DNA of 6,845 nucleotides from contig JAEYZH010000086.1 in NCBI GenBank assembly GCA_023430685.1, positions 1-6,845 on the forward strand. Direction: 5' to 3'. Shown piece by piece: positions 1 to 5,954 of this stretch (position 1 is its first letter; each line of letters opens with the position of its first letter). Below the pieces are notes generated by a model. That model searched no databases. It was not told the DNA's origin and was given only the letters and a program-made list of their open reading frames with translations. The DNA comes from Pseudomonadota bacterium (GTDB lineage: Bacteria > Pseudomonadota > Gammaproteobacteria > Xanthomonadales > Rhodanobacteraceae). A program made the position numbers and the translations under genes.

Positions 1-1148
1 ACTTCCGCGTGCGCGCCACGGCGCTCGCTGCCTGGCGCCAGGGTCGCGCAGGCGTGCGCGAGTCCGGCGCGGATCCGCGTGCGCTCGCCGCGATCGCGCA
101 GGCCGCGGATGCGTGGGTACGCCGGGCCGGAGTCGCGCGCAGCGCGGCCACCGCCACGCCCGCGACGCGACTGACCGCGGTCGGCGACGTGCTGATGCAT
201 GCGTTCCCCGATCGCATCGCGCGCCAGGATCCGGGCAATCCGCGCCGCTACCAGCTCGCGAACGGGCGCGGCGCGCGGCTCGCCGACGACAGCGCGCTGT
301 ACGGCGAACCCTGGCTCGTGATCGTCGATCTTCGCCAGGAGCTGCGCGACAGCCTCGTGTACGCGGCCGCGCCGGTGGATCCCGCGCGTGTCGCGCAGGC
401 GTTTCCGCATCGTTTTGCGAACCGGCGCAGCGTGCGCTGGAACCGCGACAGCCGCGCGGTCGAGGCGTTCGAGGAACGCCGCTTCGATGCGATCGTGCTC
501 GAGCGTCGCAGCGTGCCCGCGCGACCCGAAGACAGCGTGCCCGCATTGCTCGCGGCCGTGCGCGAACTCGGCCTCGATGTGCTCCCGTGGAGCGACCACG
601 CGCGCAGCCTGCGCCTGCGCGTGCAGGCGCTGCGCGGCTGGTGTCCCGAACTCGGCCTGCCGGATTTCTCCGACGACGCGCTGCTCGCGTCGCTCGAGGA
701 CTGGCTTGCGCCGCATCTTTCGGGCAAGCGGCGCCTCGACGCGCTGCAGGCCGCGGAACTGTCGGAGGCGTTGTCGGCGCGCCTCGACCATCGCATGCGC
801 CGCGCACTCGACGAGCAGGCGCCCACGGCGATCCGGGTGCCGAGCGGCATGGAACGTCGCATCGAGTACGCGGTGGACGCGCCACCGGTGCTCGCGGTCA
901 AGCTGCAGGAGTTGTTCGGCCTCGCCGACACGCCGCGAATCGCGAACGGCCGAGTGCCCCTGACGCTGCACCTGCTCTCGCCGGGCGGCAAGCCGATGCA
1001 GGTGACGCAGGATCTGCGCAGCTTCTGGGAGCGCACGTATCCCGAGGTGCGCAAGGAACTCAAGGGCCGCTATCCGAAGCATCCTTGGCCCGATGATCCG
1101 TGGTCCGCGACCCCGACCCATCGCGCCAAGCCGCGGCCATCACGCTGA
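1..1148 (+). CDS. hrpB: ATP-dependent helicase HrpB, C-terminal part (5' end outside window)
   Basis: This is the C-terminal ~381 residues of a DExH-box helicase-like protein. The reading frame is already open at base 3 and the GTG at base 9 is not a real start. Full HrpB proteins are roughly 800 to 850 residues, so the DExH and helicase-C domains lie upstream. What remains looks like the family tail: a FPDRIARQ motif near fragment residue 68, a GWCPELGLPDFSDDALLASLEDWLAPHL block near 212 to 238, and the HrpB C-terminal domain (PF08482 type) with PSGMERRIEY, VKLQELFGL, LHLLSPGGKPMQVTQDL and FWERTYPEVRKELKGRYPKHPWPDDP. It ends in TGA after a short basic tail. HrpB is a cytoplasmic putative RNA helicase whose substrate is poorly defined. 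In Xanthomonas it has been linked to motility and biofilm formation (recalled, not shown here). Identity is secure from the C-terminal domain; the helicase motifs cannot be checked. Confidence 0.93.
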   Translation, partial: FRVRATALAAWRQGRAGVRESGADPRALAAIAQAADAWVRRAGVARSAATATPATRLTAVGDVLMHAFPDRIARQDPGNPRRYQLANGRGARLADDSALYGEPWLVIVDLRQELRDSLVYAAAPVDPARVAQAFPHRFANRRSVRWNRDSRAVEAFEERRFDAIVLERRSVPARPEDSVPALLAAVRELGLDVLPWSDHARSLRLRVQALRGWCPELGLPDFSDDALLASLEDWLAPHLSGKRRLDALQAAELSEALSARLDHRMRRALDEQAPTAIRVPSGMERRIEYAVDAPPVLAVKLQELFGLADTPRIANGRVPLTLHLLSPGGKPMQVTQDLRSFWERTYPEVRKELKGRYPKHPWPDDPWSATPTHRAKPRPSR

Positions 1149-1165
1149 AGTCGCGCAGGGCTCGC

Positions 1166-1191
1166 CGAAGGCGCGCCCGCGCGCTTCTTCG
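1166..1191 (+). terminator. terminator-like hairpin after hrpB
   Basis: A GC stem (1171-1175 with 1180-1184, tetraloop) is extended by an outer 5-bp arm (1166-1170 with 1187-1191) across a 2-nt bulge. It lies 17 nt past the hrpB stop. Only a short T-run (TTT at 1198-1200) follows, so it is a weak intrinsic terminator at best. In such GC-rich DNA a chance hairpin is possible. Confidence 0.3.
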
Positions 1192-1284
1192 CCGCTGTTT
1201 CGTGTATTCGGCGTGCCCGGTGTTTCACTCTCCGCCCCTGCACCGGATCGGCGGAACCATTCGCGCATGCAACTGGTCGCAGTC

Positions 1285-1296
1285 CGGATGCATCCG
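1285..1296. promoter_or_regulatory. 12-bp perfect palindrome upstream of the stator operon
   Basis: CGGATGCATCCG is a perfect 12-bp palindrome ending 23 nt before the ATG at 1320, inside the 171-nt gap between hrpB and the stator pair. Its position would suit an operator or a leader structure. It is a single site with no second copy seen nearby, and no convincing -35/-10 pair is visible in the gap. Regulatory function is inference only. Confidence 0.22.
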
Positions 1297-1308
1297 ATAC
1301 CTGGAAAC

Positions 1309-1313
1309 GGAAG
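1309..1313 (+). promoter_or_regulatory. ribosome binding site of the channel subunit gene
   Basis: GGAAG lies within a purine-rich run (1309-1316) and is followed by 6 nt before the ATG at 1320. This supports the ATG at 1320 as the start. Confidence 0.6.
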
Positions 1314-1319
1314 AAGCCG

Positions 1320-2408
1320 ATGAGCGATCCCCGACGCGTGTTGCCCTGGATGCTCGCGTTCCTCGCCGCGGTCGGCGTGCTCGGCGCGCTGCTCGCGCCG
1401 CGGCTCGCGGGCATCTTCCTCGCCAACCCGTTCTTCAACGGCGTGATCCTCGCGGTGCTCGTCGCGGGCGTGCTCGTGAACCTGCGCCAGGTGTTCGTGC
1501 TGTCGCGCGAGGTCGCATGGATCGAGTCGTTCAAGCGCTCGCCACCGGACCAGCGCGTGCACGGCAAGCCACGCCTGCTCGCACCGATGGCGCGCATGCT
1601 CGACGGCCGCGAGCGCGGTCGCGCGGCGCTGTCGGCGCCATCGATGCGCACGATCCTCGATGGCGTGTCGTTGCGCCTCGAGGAGTCACGCGACCTCTCG
1701 CGCTACCTGATCGGCCTCGCGATCTTCCTCGGCCTGCTCGGCACGTTCTGGGGCCTGCTCGTCACGATCCGGTCGGTGTCCGAGATCATCGGCACGCTCG
1801 ACGTCGGCAACGACGCGGTGGCGATGTTCGGCGCGCTCAAGCAGAACCTCAGGGAGCCGCTCGGCGGCATGTCGACGAGCTTCTCGACCTCGCTGTTCGG
1901 CCTCGCGAGTTCACTCGTGATCGGCTTCCTCGACCTGCAGGCGGGGCACGCGCAGAACCGCTTCCACAACGAGCTCGAGGAATGGCTGTCGGGCATGACG
2001 CGGCTCTCGTCGGGCACCGCGCTCGAGGCGGATGCGTCGGTGCCTGCCTACGTGCAGGCGCTGCTCGAGCAGACCGCCGACGGCCTCGACCGCATGCAGC
2101 GCGCGGTGGTCGAATCCGAGCGCGAACGCCACGGCACCAACCAGCAACTCGGTGAACTCGGCGCGCAGCTCGGCCGGCTCGCCGACCTGCTCGGGCGCGA
2201 TGCGCGCGAACGCCAGGCCGCGGCCGAGGTGCAGGATGAACTCAAGGCGGTGCTGCGCCAGCTCGCCGCGCAGGCGCCGGCTTCGGCGTTTCCCGACGAA
2301 CTGCGCAGCGAGCTGCGCCTGCTGTCGCGCACGATCGCGGCCGCGCTCGATGGCCAGCGCGCGCGTGCGCCCGCGCCGATCACGGCCGAGCGCGAGCCGC
2401 GCCGATGA
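1320..2408 (+). CDS. MotA/TolQ/ExbB-family proton channel protein (ZorA-like stator subunit)
   Basis: A 362-residue inner-membrane protein, probably the pentameric channel subunit of an ion-driven stator. Four hydrophobic segments are visible: residues ~9-30, ~38-60, ~128-150 and ~184-207. The last two carry the family core: GLAIFLGLLGTFWGLLVTI (~132-150) and EPLGGMSTSFSTSLFGLASS (~179-198). In this superfamily these helices line the ion path and face the Asp of the partner protein. A basic cytoplasmic loop (~60-127) separates the two hairpins. The C-terminus (~240-345) is charged and heptad-like (QLGELGAQLGRLADLLG), so a modest cytoplasmic coiled coil is likely, followed by a Pro/Ala/Arg tail. 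Defence ZorA usually has a much longer cytoplasmic tail. Its TGA overlaps the next gene's ATG, which implies translational coupling and a joint complex. MotA, TolQ and ExbB orthologues are less likely: no flagellar, tolR or exbD gene is adjacent, and the partner has an OmpA domain. Family is sure; cellular role is unknown. Confidence 0.85.
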   Translation: MSDPRRVLPWMLAFLAAVGVLGALLAPRLAGIFLANPFFNGVILAVLVAGVLVNLRQVFVLSREVAWIESFKRSPPDQRVHGKPRLLAPMARMLDGRERGRAALSAPSMRTILDGVSLRLEESRDLSRYLIGLAIFLGLLGTFWGLLVTIRSVSEIIGTLDVGNDAVAMFGALKQNLREPLGGMSTSFSTSLFGLASSLVIGFLDLQAGHAQNRFHNELEEWLSGMTRLSSGTALEADASVPAYVQALLEQTADGLDRMQRAVVESERERHGTNQQLGELGAQLGRLADLLGRDARERQAAAEVQDELKAVLRQLAAQAPASAFPDELRSELRLLSRTIAAALDGQRARAPAPITAEREPRR

Positions 2409-3490
2409 GCGCATCGTCGCGGCGGCGCCGCGCATTCGACATCTGGCCCGGCTTCGTCGATGCGCTGACCTCGTTGATCATGGTCATGGTGTTCGTGCTG
2501 ATGCTGTTCGCGATCGGCCAGTTCGTGCTGTCGGACACGCTGTCGGGCAAGAACCGTGCACTCGACGCGCTCAACGCGCGCGTCGCCGAACTCGCGCGCA
2601 CGCTGTCGCTCAGCGAAGACCAGAAGCAGGCGCTCGATGCACGCGTGGCCGAGCTCGCGGCCTCGCTCGGCACGGCGGGCAGCGAGCGCGACGCGTTGAA
2701 GGTGCAGCTCGATGCCGCGAGCGCCGAGGCGTCGAGACTCGGCGCCGACGTTGCCGCGCTGTCCGAGCTCAAGCGCCAGCTCGAGGCCGAGGTCGCGCGC
2801 CTGGGTGCCGAACTGGACGGCTCGAAGCATGACCTCGTCAAGCAAACCGACCTCACCGCGAGCGCCGCGGCGCAGGTGGAACTCCTGAACCGCCAGCTCG
2901 CGGCGCTGAACCAGCAGCTCGCGAAGATCCAGGGCGCGCTCGACATCGCCAACGAGGACATCGCATCGAAGGACGCGCGAATCGCCGATCTCGGCAAGGA
3001 ACTCAATCTCGCGCTCGCGAATCGCGTCGGCGAACTCGAACGCTACCGCTCGGAATTCTTCGGCAAGCTGCGCGCCGCGCTCGGCGACCGCACCGACCTC
3101 AGGATCGTCGGCGACCGCTTCGTGTTGCCGACCGACATCCTGTTCGACTCGGGCTCGGCCGAACTCGGCGCCGATGCGCAGGCGCGGCTCGCGGCGCTCG
3201 CGACGAGCGTGCGCGAAGTCGCCGCGGAGATTCCGTCCGGCATCGACTGGGTGCTGCGCATCGACGGCCACACCGACCGCCGCCCGATCCACACGCCGCA
3301 GTTTCCGTCGAACTGGGAACTGTCGACCGCGCGTGCGCTTGCGCTGGTCAAGTTCCTCGTCGTGCAGGGCATCCCCGCGCACCGGCTCTCGGCCAACGGC
3401 TTCGGCGAGTTCCAGCCGATCGACCGTGCCGACACCCCCGATGCGTGGGCGCGCAACCGGCGCATCGAGATCCAGCTGACCAACAGATAG
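2405..3490 (+). CDS. MotB/ZorB-like OmpA-domain stator partner with long periplasmic coiled coil
   Basis: A 361-residue peptidoglycan-anchored partner of the upstream channel. The N-terminus has a short Arg-rich cytoplasmic stretch (RRRR, 6-9), then WPGFVDALTSLIMVMVFVLM opening a single helix (~15-42). D19 sits where MotB and ZorB carry the ion-binding Asp. Residues ~49-220 are an almost uninterrupted charged/Leu heptad pattern, including a repeated block (AL-ARVAELA--L at 55-67 and 76-88, exactly three heptads apart). Residues ~238-361 are an OmpA/MotB C-terminal domain: ILFDSGSAEL (245-254), DGHTD (287-291), NWELSTARA (303-311) and ARNRRIEI (349-356). D291 and R310 match the peptidoglycan-contact residues of OmpA-like domains. 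Translation starts in the ATGA overlap and no strong Shine-Dalgarno is seen, so it probably relies on coupling. MotB proper is unlikely because the coiled-coil spacer is far longer and no flagellar genes are near. It ends in TAG at the edge of a repeat hairpin. Confidence 0.86.
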   Translation: MSASSRRRRAFDIWPGFVDALTSLIMVMVFVLMLFAIGQFVLSDTLSGKNRALDALNARVAELARTLSLSEDQKQALDARVAELAASLGTAGSERDALKVQLDAASAEASRLGADVAALSELKRQLEAEVARLGAELDGSKHDLVKQTDLTASAAAQVELLNRQLAALNQQLAKIQGALDIANEDIASKDARIADLGKELNLALANRVGELERYRSEFFGKLRAALGDRTDLRIVGDRFVLPTDILFDSGSAELGADAQARLAALATSVREVAAEIPSGIDWVLRIDGHTDRRPIHTPQFPSNWELSTARALALVKFLVVQGIPAHRLSANGFGEFQPIDRADTPDAWARNRRIEIQLTNR

Positions 3491-3557
3491 GGAATCGGGA
3501 ATGGTTCGGGCGGAATGGCCGCGCTTGACCATTCCCCATTCCCCATTCCCTATTCCC
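3490..3557. repeat. GGGAATN heptamer repeat hairpin between convergent genes
   Basis: The left arm is two units (GGGAATC 3490-3496, GGGAATG 3497-3503). The right arm is four tandem complementary units: CATTCCC at 3530-3536, 3537-3543 and 3544-3550, and the variant TATTCCC at 3551-3557. Bases 3490-3505 pair with 3528-3543 in 15 of 16 positions (only 3496/3537 fail) around a 22-nt loop that holds a degenerate unit (CGGAATG, 3511-3517). It fills the whole gap between the convergent genes and touches both stop codons. A bidirectional transcription end is plausible, although there is no T-tract. I associate similar heptamer runs with intergenic DNA of Xanthomonas, Lysobacter and Stenotrophomonas (memory, not checked). 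Confidence 0.8.
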
Positions 3558-4434
3558 TGCTGCTCATCACCACGCATCCGAGGATCAGCGCGCCCGCCGC
3601 GAGCATCGTCGCGGTCGGGGTTTCGCCGAGCAGCAGCCAGCCCCAGAACACGCCGAACAGCGGAACCAGGTAGGTGCAGGTGCTCGCGCGCGCGGCGCCG
3701 ACCCGCTGGATCAGGCGGAAGAACACCGCGTAGGCGATGCCCGTGCAAAGCACGCCGAGCAGCGCCGCGCAGACCCAGGACAGCGGCGGCGGCGAGGCAC
3801 TCGGCCACGCCAGCGCGGCGAATGGCGCGACCATCAGCGCGCTGCAGCCGAGCGTGCCCGCGACCGCCGCGAGCGGCGGCACCTCGGCGAACCAGCGCCG
3901 CGTGAACTGCGCGGCGAAGCCGTAGGTCAGCGACGCGATCGCGCCCGCGATCGCGGCCGCGGCGACGTTGTCACCCGCGGTCTTGCCGCTCGCGAGCACG
4001 ACGACGCCGACGAAACCGCCCGCGATCGCGGCGACGCGGCGCGCGCCGATGCGGTCGCCATAGACGAGCAACCCCACCAGCGCGGTGAACAGCACGGTCA
4101 GGCTGTTCGCGATCGCGCCCACGCCCGCCGGCGCGCGTTCGGCGCCCCAGGCGAACAGCGTGAACGGAATCGCGGAGTTCAGCGCGCCGACGATCGCGAA
4201 GCGCAGCCACAGCCGCGCATCGATGCGCGCACGAAAGCGCCACAGGAACGGCAGCAGGAACAGCGCGCCGAGCACGATGCGCACCTCGACCAGCGCGAGC
4301 GGCCCGAAGTCGGGCGCGGCCACGCGCATGAACAGGAACGAGCCGCCCCAGATCGCGCCGAGTGCGAGCAGTTCGAGCGGCGTGCGCCAGTCGACGCGCG
4401 GCGGCGCGACCGGCAAGGCGAGCGTCTGGTTCAT
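3550..4434 (-). CDS. EamA/DMT-family permease (10 TM)
   Basis: A 294-residue inner-membrane transporter of the drug/metabolite superfamily, with two EamA repeats of five helices each. Hydrophobic segments lie near 20-38, 46-66, 77-96, 103-124, 133-150, 158-176, 188-210, 217-237, 250-269 and 275-291. Family signatures are ALGAIWGGSFLFMRVA in TM1, GLLVYGDRIGARRVAAIAGG closing the first repeat, and TCTYLVPLFGVFWGWLLLGE (252-271) in the second. EamA proteins export amino acids, metabolites or drugs; nothing here identifies the substrate. The ATG at 4434 is preceded by GAGG at 7 nt and gives the usual short N-terminus. An in-frame ATG at 4527 would add 31 residues but lacks a ribosome binding site. 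The last two sense codons and the TAG stop come from the heptamer repeat. Its 142-nt upstream gap suggests transcription separate from the methyltransferase gene. Family is sure, substrate unknown. Confidence 0.9.
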   Translation of the reverse strand: MNQTLALPVAPPRVDWRTPLELLALGAIWGGSFLFMRVAAPDFGPLALVEVRIVLGALFLLPFLWRFRARIDARLWLRFAIVGALNSAIPFTLFAWGAERAPAGVGAIANSLTVLFTALVGLLVYGDRIGARRVAAIAGGFVGVVVLASGKTAGDNVAAAAIAGAIASLTYGFAAQFTRRWFAEVPPLAAVAGTLGCSALMVAPFAALAWPSASPPPLSWVCAALLGVLCTGIAYAVFFRLIQRVGAARASTCTYLVPLFGVFWGWLLLGETPTATMLAAGALILGCVVMSSRE

Positions 4435-4480
4435 CGGTGCGGCCTCGGAAGCGGCGGCGGTCTGAGCCGGCAAGGCGAGC
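4410..4480. repeat. 14-nt direct repeat straddling the permease start
   Basis: CCGGCAAGGCGAGC occurs at 4410-4423, inside the permease N-terminal codons (reading LALP on the - strand), and again at 4467-4480, upstream of its start. The copies are 57 nt apart, which keeps them in the same reading frame. The rest of the upstream gap (4481-4576) shows no gene. It holds a 10-bp palindrome, CCATGCATGG, at 4524-4533, and no clear promoter hexamers. Confidence 0.6.
4442..4445 (-). promoter_or_regulatory. ribosome binding site of the EamA permease
   Basis: On the - strand this reads GAGG with 7 nt before the ATG at 4434. It favours that start over the in-frame ATG at 4527, which has no such motif. 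Confidence 0.55.
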
Positions 4481-4576
4481 AGTCTACGAATGCAATGGCC
4501 TCGTGGAATATCCGGTTGTTGCGCCATGCATGGAGCCACTTGCGGCGGAGCATGCTGCAGCCGCGCAGCTCCTCGC

Positions 4577-5323
4577 TCAGTCCAGGCGCCCGCAGCGCAG
4601 GTGGAAACGCCAGCGCACCTCGCGCCGGCGCGCGGGATCGCGCCAGACCCAGCGCAGCTCCGGCTCGACCAGCGCAACCGGGTCCTCACCCTGTTCGCGC
4701 AGGTAGCGCTGCGTCGCCGACCATGAGCGCAGGTAGGCGAGGAACTGCATGAGGTCCCAGTGCGCGCCCATCTCGAACGGCGGCGCGGCGATCGGCGTGT
4801 ACGGGAACGGCAGGTCGCGATAGCCGCCCTCGACGTGCACGCGTTCGGGCGGCCAGTACGGGCCCGTGAGGTCGACATAGAGCCGGTTTTTCGCCGCATC
4901 GACCGCGGGGTCGACGCTGCAGTCGGCATACGTCCACGCTGCGAACACGCCGTGCGGCTTGAGTACCCGCCGCACTTCCGCGTGGAAGCGCGTCTGGTCG
5001 AACCAGTGGAGCGCCTGCGCGACCGTGACGAGGTCGGCGCTCGCATCGGCGAGCGAGCAGGCTTCGGCGGGCTCGACGCGATAGTCGATGTTCGCGCGCG
5101 GTTCCGCGGCCGCGATCTGGGTCGCGCTCGGATCCGTCGCGTGCACGTGCCCGAAGCGCGCCGCGAGCGCGACGCTGGCCTGGCCGTTGCCGCAACCCGC
5201 GTCGCACGCGAGCCCGCGCGCGGGCGCCTGCGCCGCGAGCCAGTCGAACAGCGCATCGGGATAGTGCGGGCGTGCTTCGCGATAGAGGCCGGCGTGGGCG
5301 GAGAAGTGATCCTTGAAGTGCAT
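4577..5323 (-). CDS. class I SAM-dependent methyltransferase (Methyltransf_11 type)
   Basis: A 248-residue soluble, presumably cytoplasmic methyltransferase with a Rossmann-like SAM fold. Visible motifs: FSAHAGLYREARPHYPDALFDWL (7-29), a lead-in found in the small-molecule methyltransferase group that includes trans-aconitate methyltransferase-like proteins; motif I CDAGCGNGQ (40-48); the acidic end of strand 2, HATDPS (61-66, D64); DLVTVAQALHWFD (97-109); and RVLKPHGVFAAW (119-130). Length suits a single-domain enzyme. The ATG at 5323 starts directly at the conserved N-terminus. A GGA 8 nt upstream, overlapping the rluE stop region, can serve as ribosome binding site. It lies 5 nt after rluE on the same strand, so co-transcription is likely. 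The methyl acceptor cannot be named. A link to rRNA modification through rluE is only positional, and the sequence looks more like a small-molecule than an RNA methyltransferase. Confidence 0.88.
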   Translation of the reverse strand: MHFKDHFSAHAGLYREARPHYPDALFDWLAAQAPARGLACDAGCGNGQASVALAARFGHVHATDPSATQIAAAEPRANIDYRVEPAEACSLADASADLVTVAQALHWFDQTRFHAEVRRVLKPHGVFAAWTYADCSVDPAVDAAKNRLYVDLTGPYWPPERVHVEGGYRDLPFPYTPIAAPPFEMGAHWDLMQFLAYLRSWSATQRYLREQGEDPVALVEPELRWVWRDPARRREVRWRFHLRCGRLD

Positions 5324-5328
5324 GCGGT

Positions 5329-5910
5329 TTATCCGATCGGATCGTGTGGTGCGCGCGCCGTCGCGTCCCCGCGGACGAGGCGCCATTCCCCGGGCTGCAA
5401 GCCGCCGAGCGAATGGGCACCGATACGCTCGCGCACGAGCCGCAGCGTCGGCAGGCCGACCGCCGCGGTCATGCGCCGGACCTGGCGGTTGCGGCCTTCG
5501 CGGATCGTCAGGCGCAGCCATGCATCGGGCACGCTCTTGCGGAATCGAACCGGCGGATCGCGCGGCCACAGCCACTCGGGCTCGCGCGCGAGCAGGTCCA
5601 CTTCGGCCGGCAGCGTCGGGCCGTCCCTGAGCATGATGCCCGCGCGCAGCGAATCGAGCGCATCACCCGTTGGCGTGCCTTCCACCTGCACGAGATAGGT
5701 CTTGGGCTGCTTGTGGCGCGGATCGGTGAGGCGGTGCGCGAGCGCGCCGTCGTCGGTCAGCAGCAGCAGGCCTTCGCTGTCGTGATCCAGCCGTCCGGCC
5801 GGATAGACGTCCGCGTGCGTGATGTAGGCCGCGAGCGTGCGGCGCGGCGGATCGCTGCGGTCGCTGAACTGGCTCAGCACGCCGAACGGCTTGTTGAACA
5901 GGACCAGCAT
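5329..5910 (-). CDS. rluE: 23S rRNA pseudouridine synthase E
   Basis: A 193-residue RsuA-family pseudouridine synthase matching RluE, which in E. coli isomerises U2457 of 23S rRNA. It opens with LFNKPFGVLSQFSD (4-17). The catalytic motif AGRLDHDSEGLLLLT (38-52) has D42 as the predicted nucleophile. It continues with KTYLVQVEGTPT (70-81), DGPTLPAEV (96-104), the RluE-typical EPEWLWPRDPP (110-120), and EGRNRQVRRMTAAVG (138-152). There is no N-terminal S4 domain, as expected for RluE and unlike RsuA or RluB. The ATG at 5910 puts the conserved core at residue 4. A GTG at 5934 would add eight residues but lies in the loop of a strong hairpin. Neither start has a clear Shine-Dalgarno. It ends in TAA 5 nt before the methyltransferase gene. 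Confidence 0.93.
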   Translation of the reverse strand: MLVLFNKPFGVLSQFSDRSDPPRRTLAAYITHADVYPAGRLDHDSEGLLLLTDDGALAHRLTDPRHKQPKTYLVQVEGTPTGDALDSLRAGIMLRDGPTLPAEVDLLAREPEWLWPRDPPVRFRKSVPDAWLRLTIREGRNRQVRRMTAAVGLPTLRLVRERIGAHSLGGLQPGEWRLVRGDATARAPHDPIG

Positions 5911-5918
5911 CGGGACAA

Positions 5919-5945
5919 CGGCGCGGCGGAACACCCGCCGCGCCG
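5919..5945 (-). promoter_or_regulatory. perfect 11-bp hairpin in front of rluE
   Basis: Bases 5919-5929 are the exact complement of 5935-5945, giving an 11-bp, almost all G:C stem with a 5-nt loop (5930-5934). It fills most of the 44-nt gap between the upstream methyltransferase stop and the rluE ATG, ending 8 nt before that ATG. On the transcript the bases after the stem begin UUGUCCCG, so there is no U-tract. It could attenuate or terminate readthrough from the upstream gene, or hinder ribosome access to rluE. The structure is certain as sequence; its role is inferred. Confidence 0.5.
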
Positions 5946-5954
5946 GTGCGTTGC

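Noticed and set aside
1149..1319. A small gene or sigma-70 promoter in the gap before the stator operon
   Set aside because: Open frames here are continuations of hrpB or stator shadow frames without a supported start, and no convincing -35/-10 pair could be seen.
1320..3490. Complete Zorya anti-phage system
   Set aside because: Only ZorA/ZorB-like genes are present. No ZorC, ZorD helicase or ZorE nuclease lies next to them, the channel tail is short, and the neighbours are housekeeping genes.
1320..3490. Flagellar motAB or tolQR/exbBD
   Set aside because: No flagellar, tolA/tolB/pal or tonB gene is adjacent. The partner combines an OmpA domain with a very long coiled coil, unlike TolR/ExbD and longer than MotB.
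3490..3557. CRISPR array
   Set aside because: Units are only 7 nt, directly abutting, with no spacers and no cas genes.
2048..3808. Long open frame (586 codons) on the - strand opposite the stator genes
   Set aside because: It is antisense to two well-supported coding regions and its translation is Arg/Ala/Glu-rich with no recognisable domain. GC-rich codon bias keeps the antisense frame open.
4435..5256. N-terminal extension of the permease into the methyltransferase region
   Set aside because: The frame stays open only by composition. The residues are Arg/Ser/Thr-rich and antisense-like, the region is the methyltransferase gene in another frame, and a good ribosome binding site supports the ATG at 4434.
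4760..5698. Open frame on the + strand across the methyltransferase and rluE
   Set aside because: It lies opposite two clearly recognised genes and its product is Arg-rich without family motifs, so it is a shadow.
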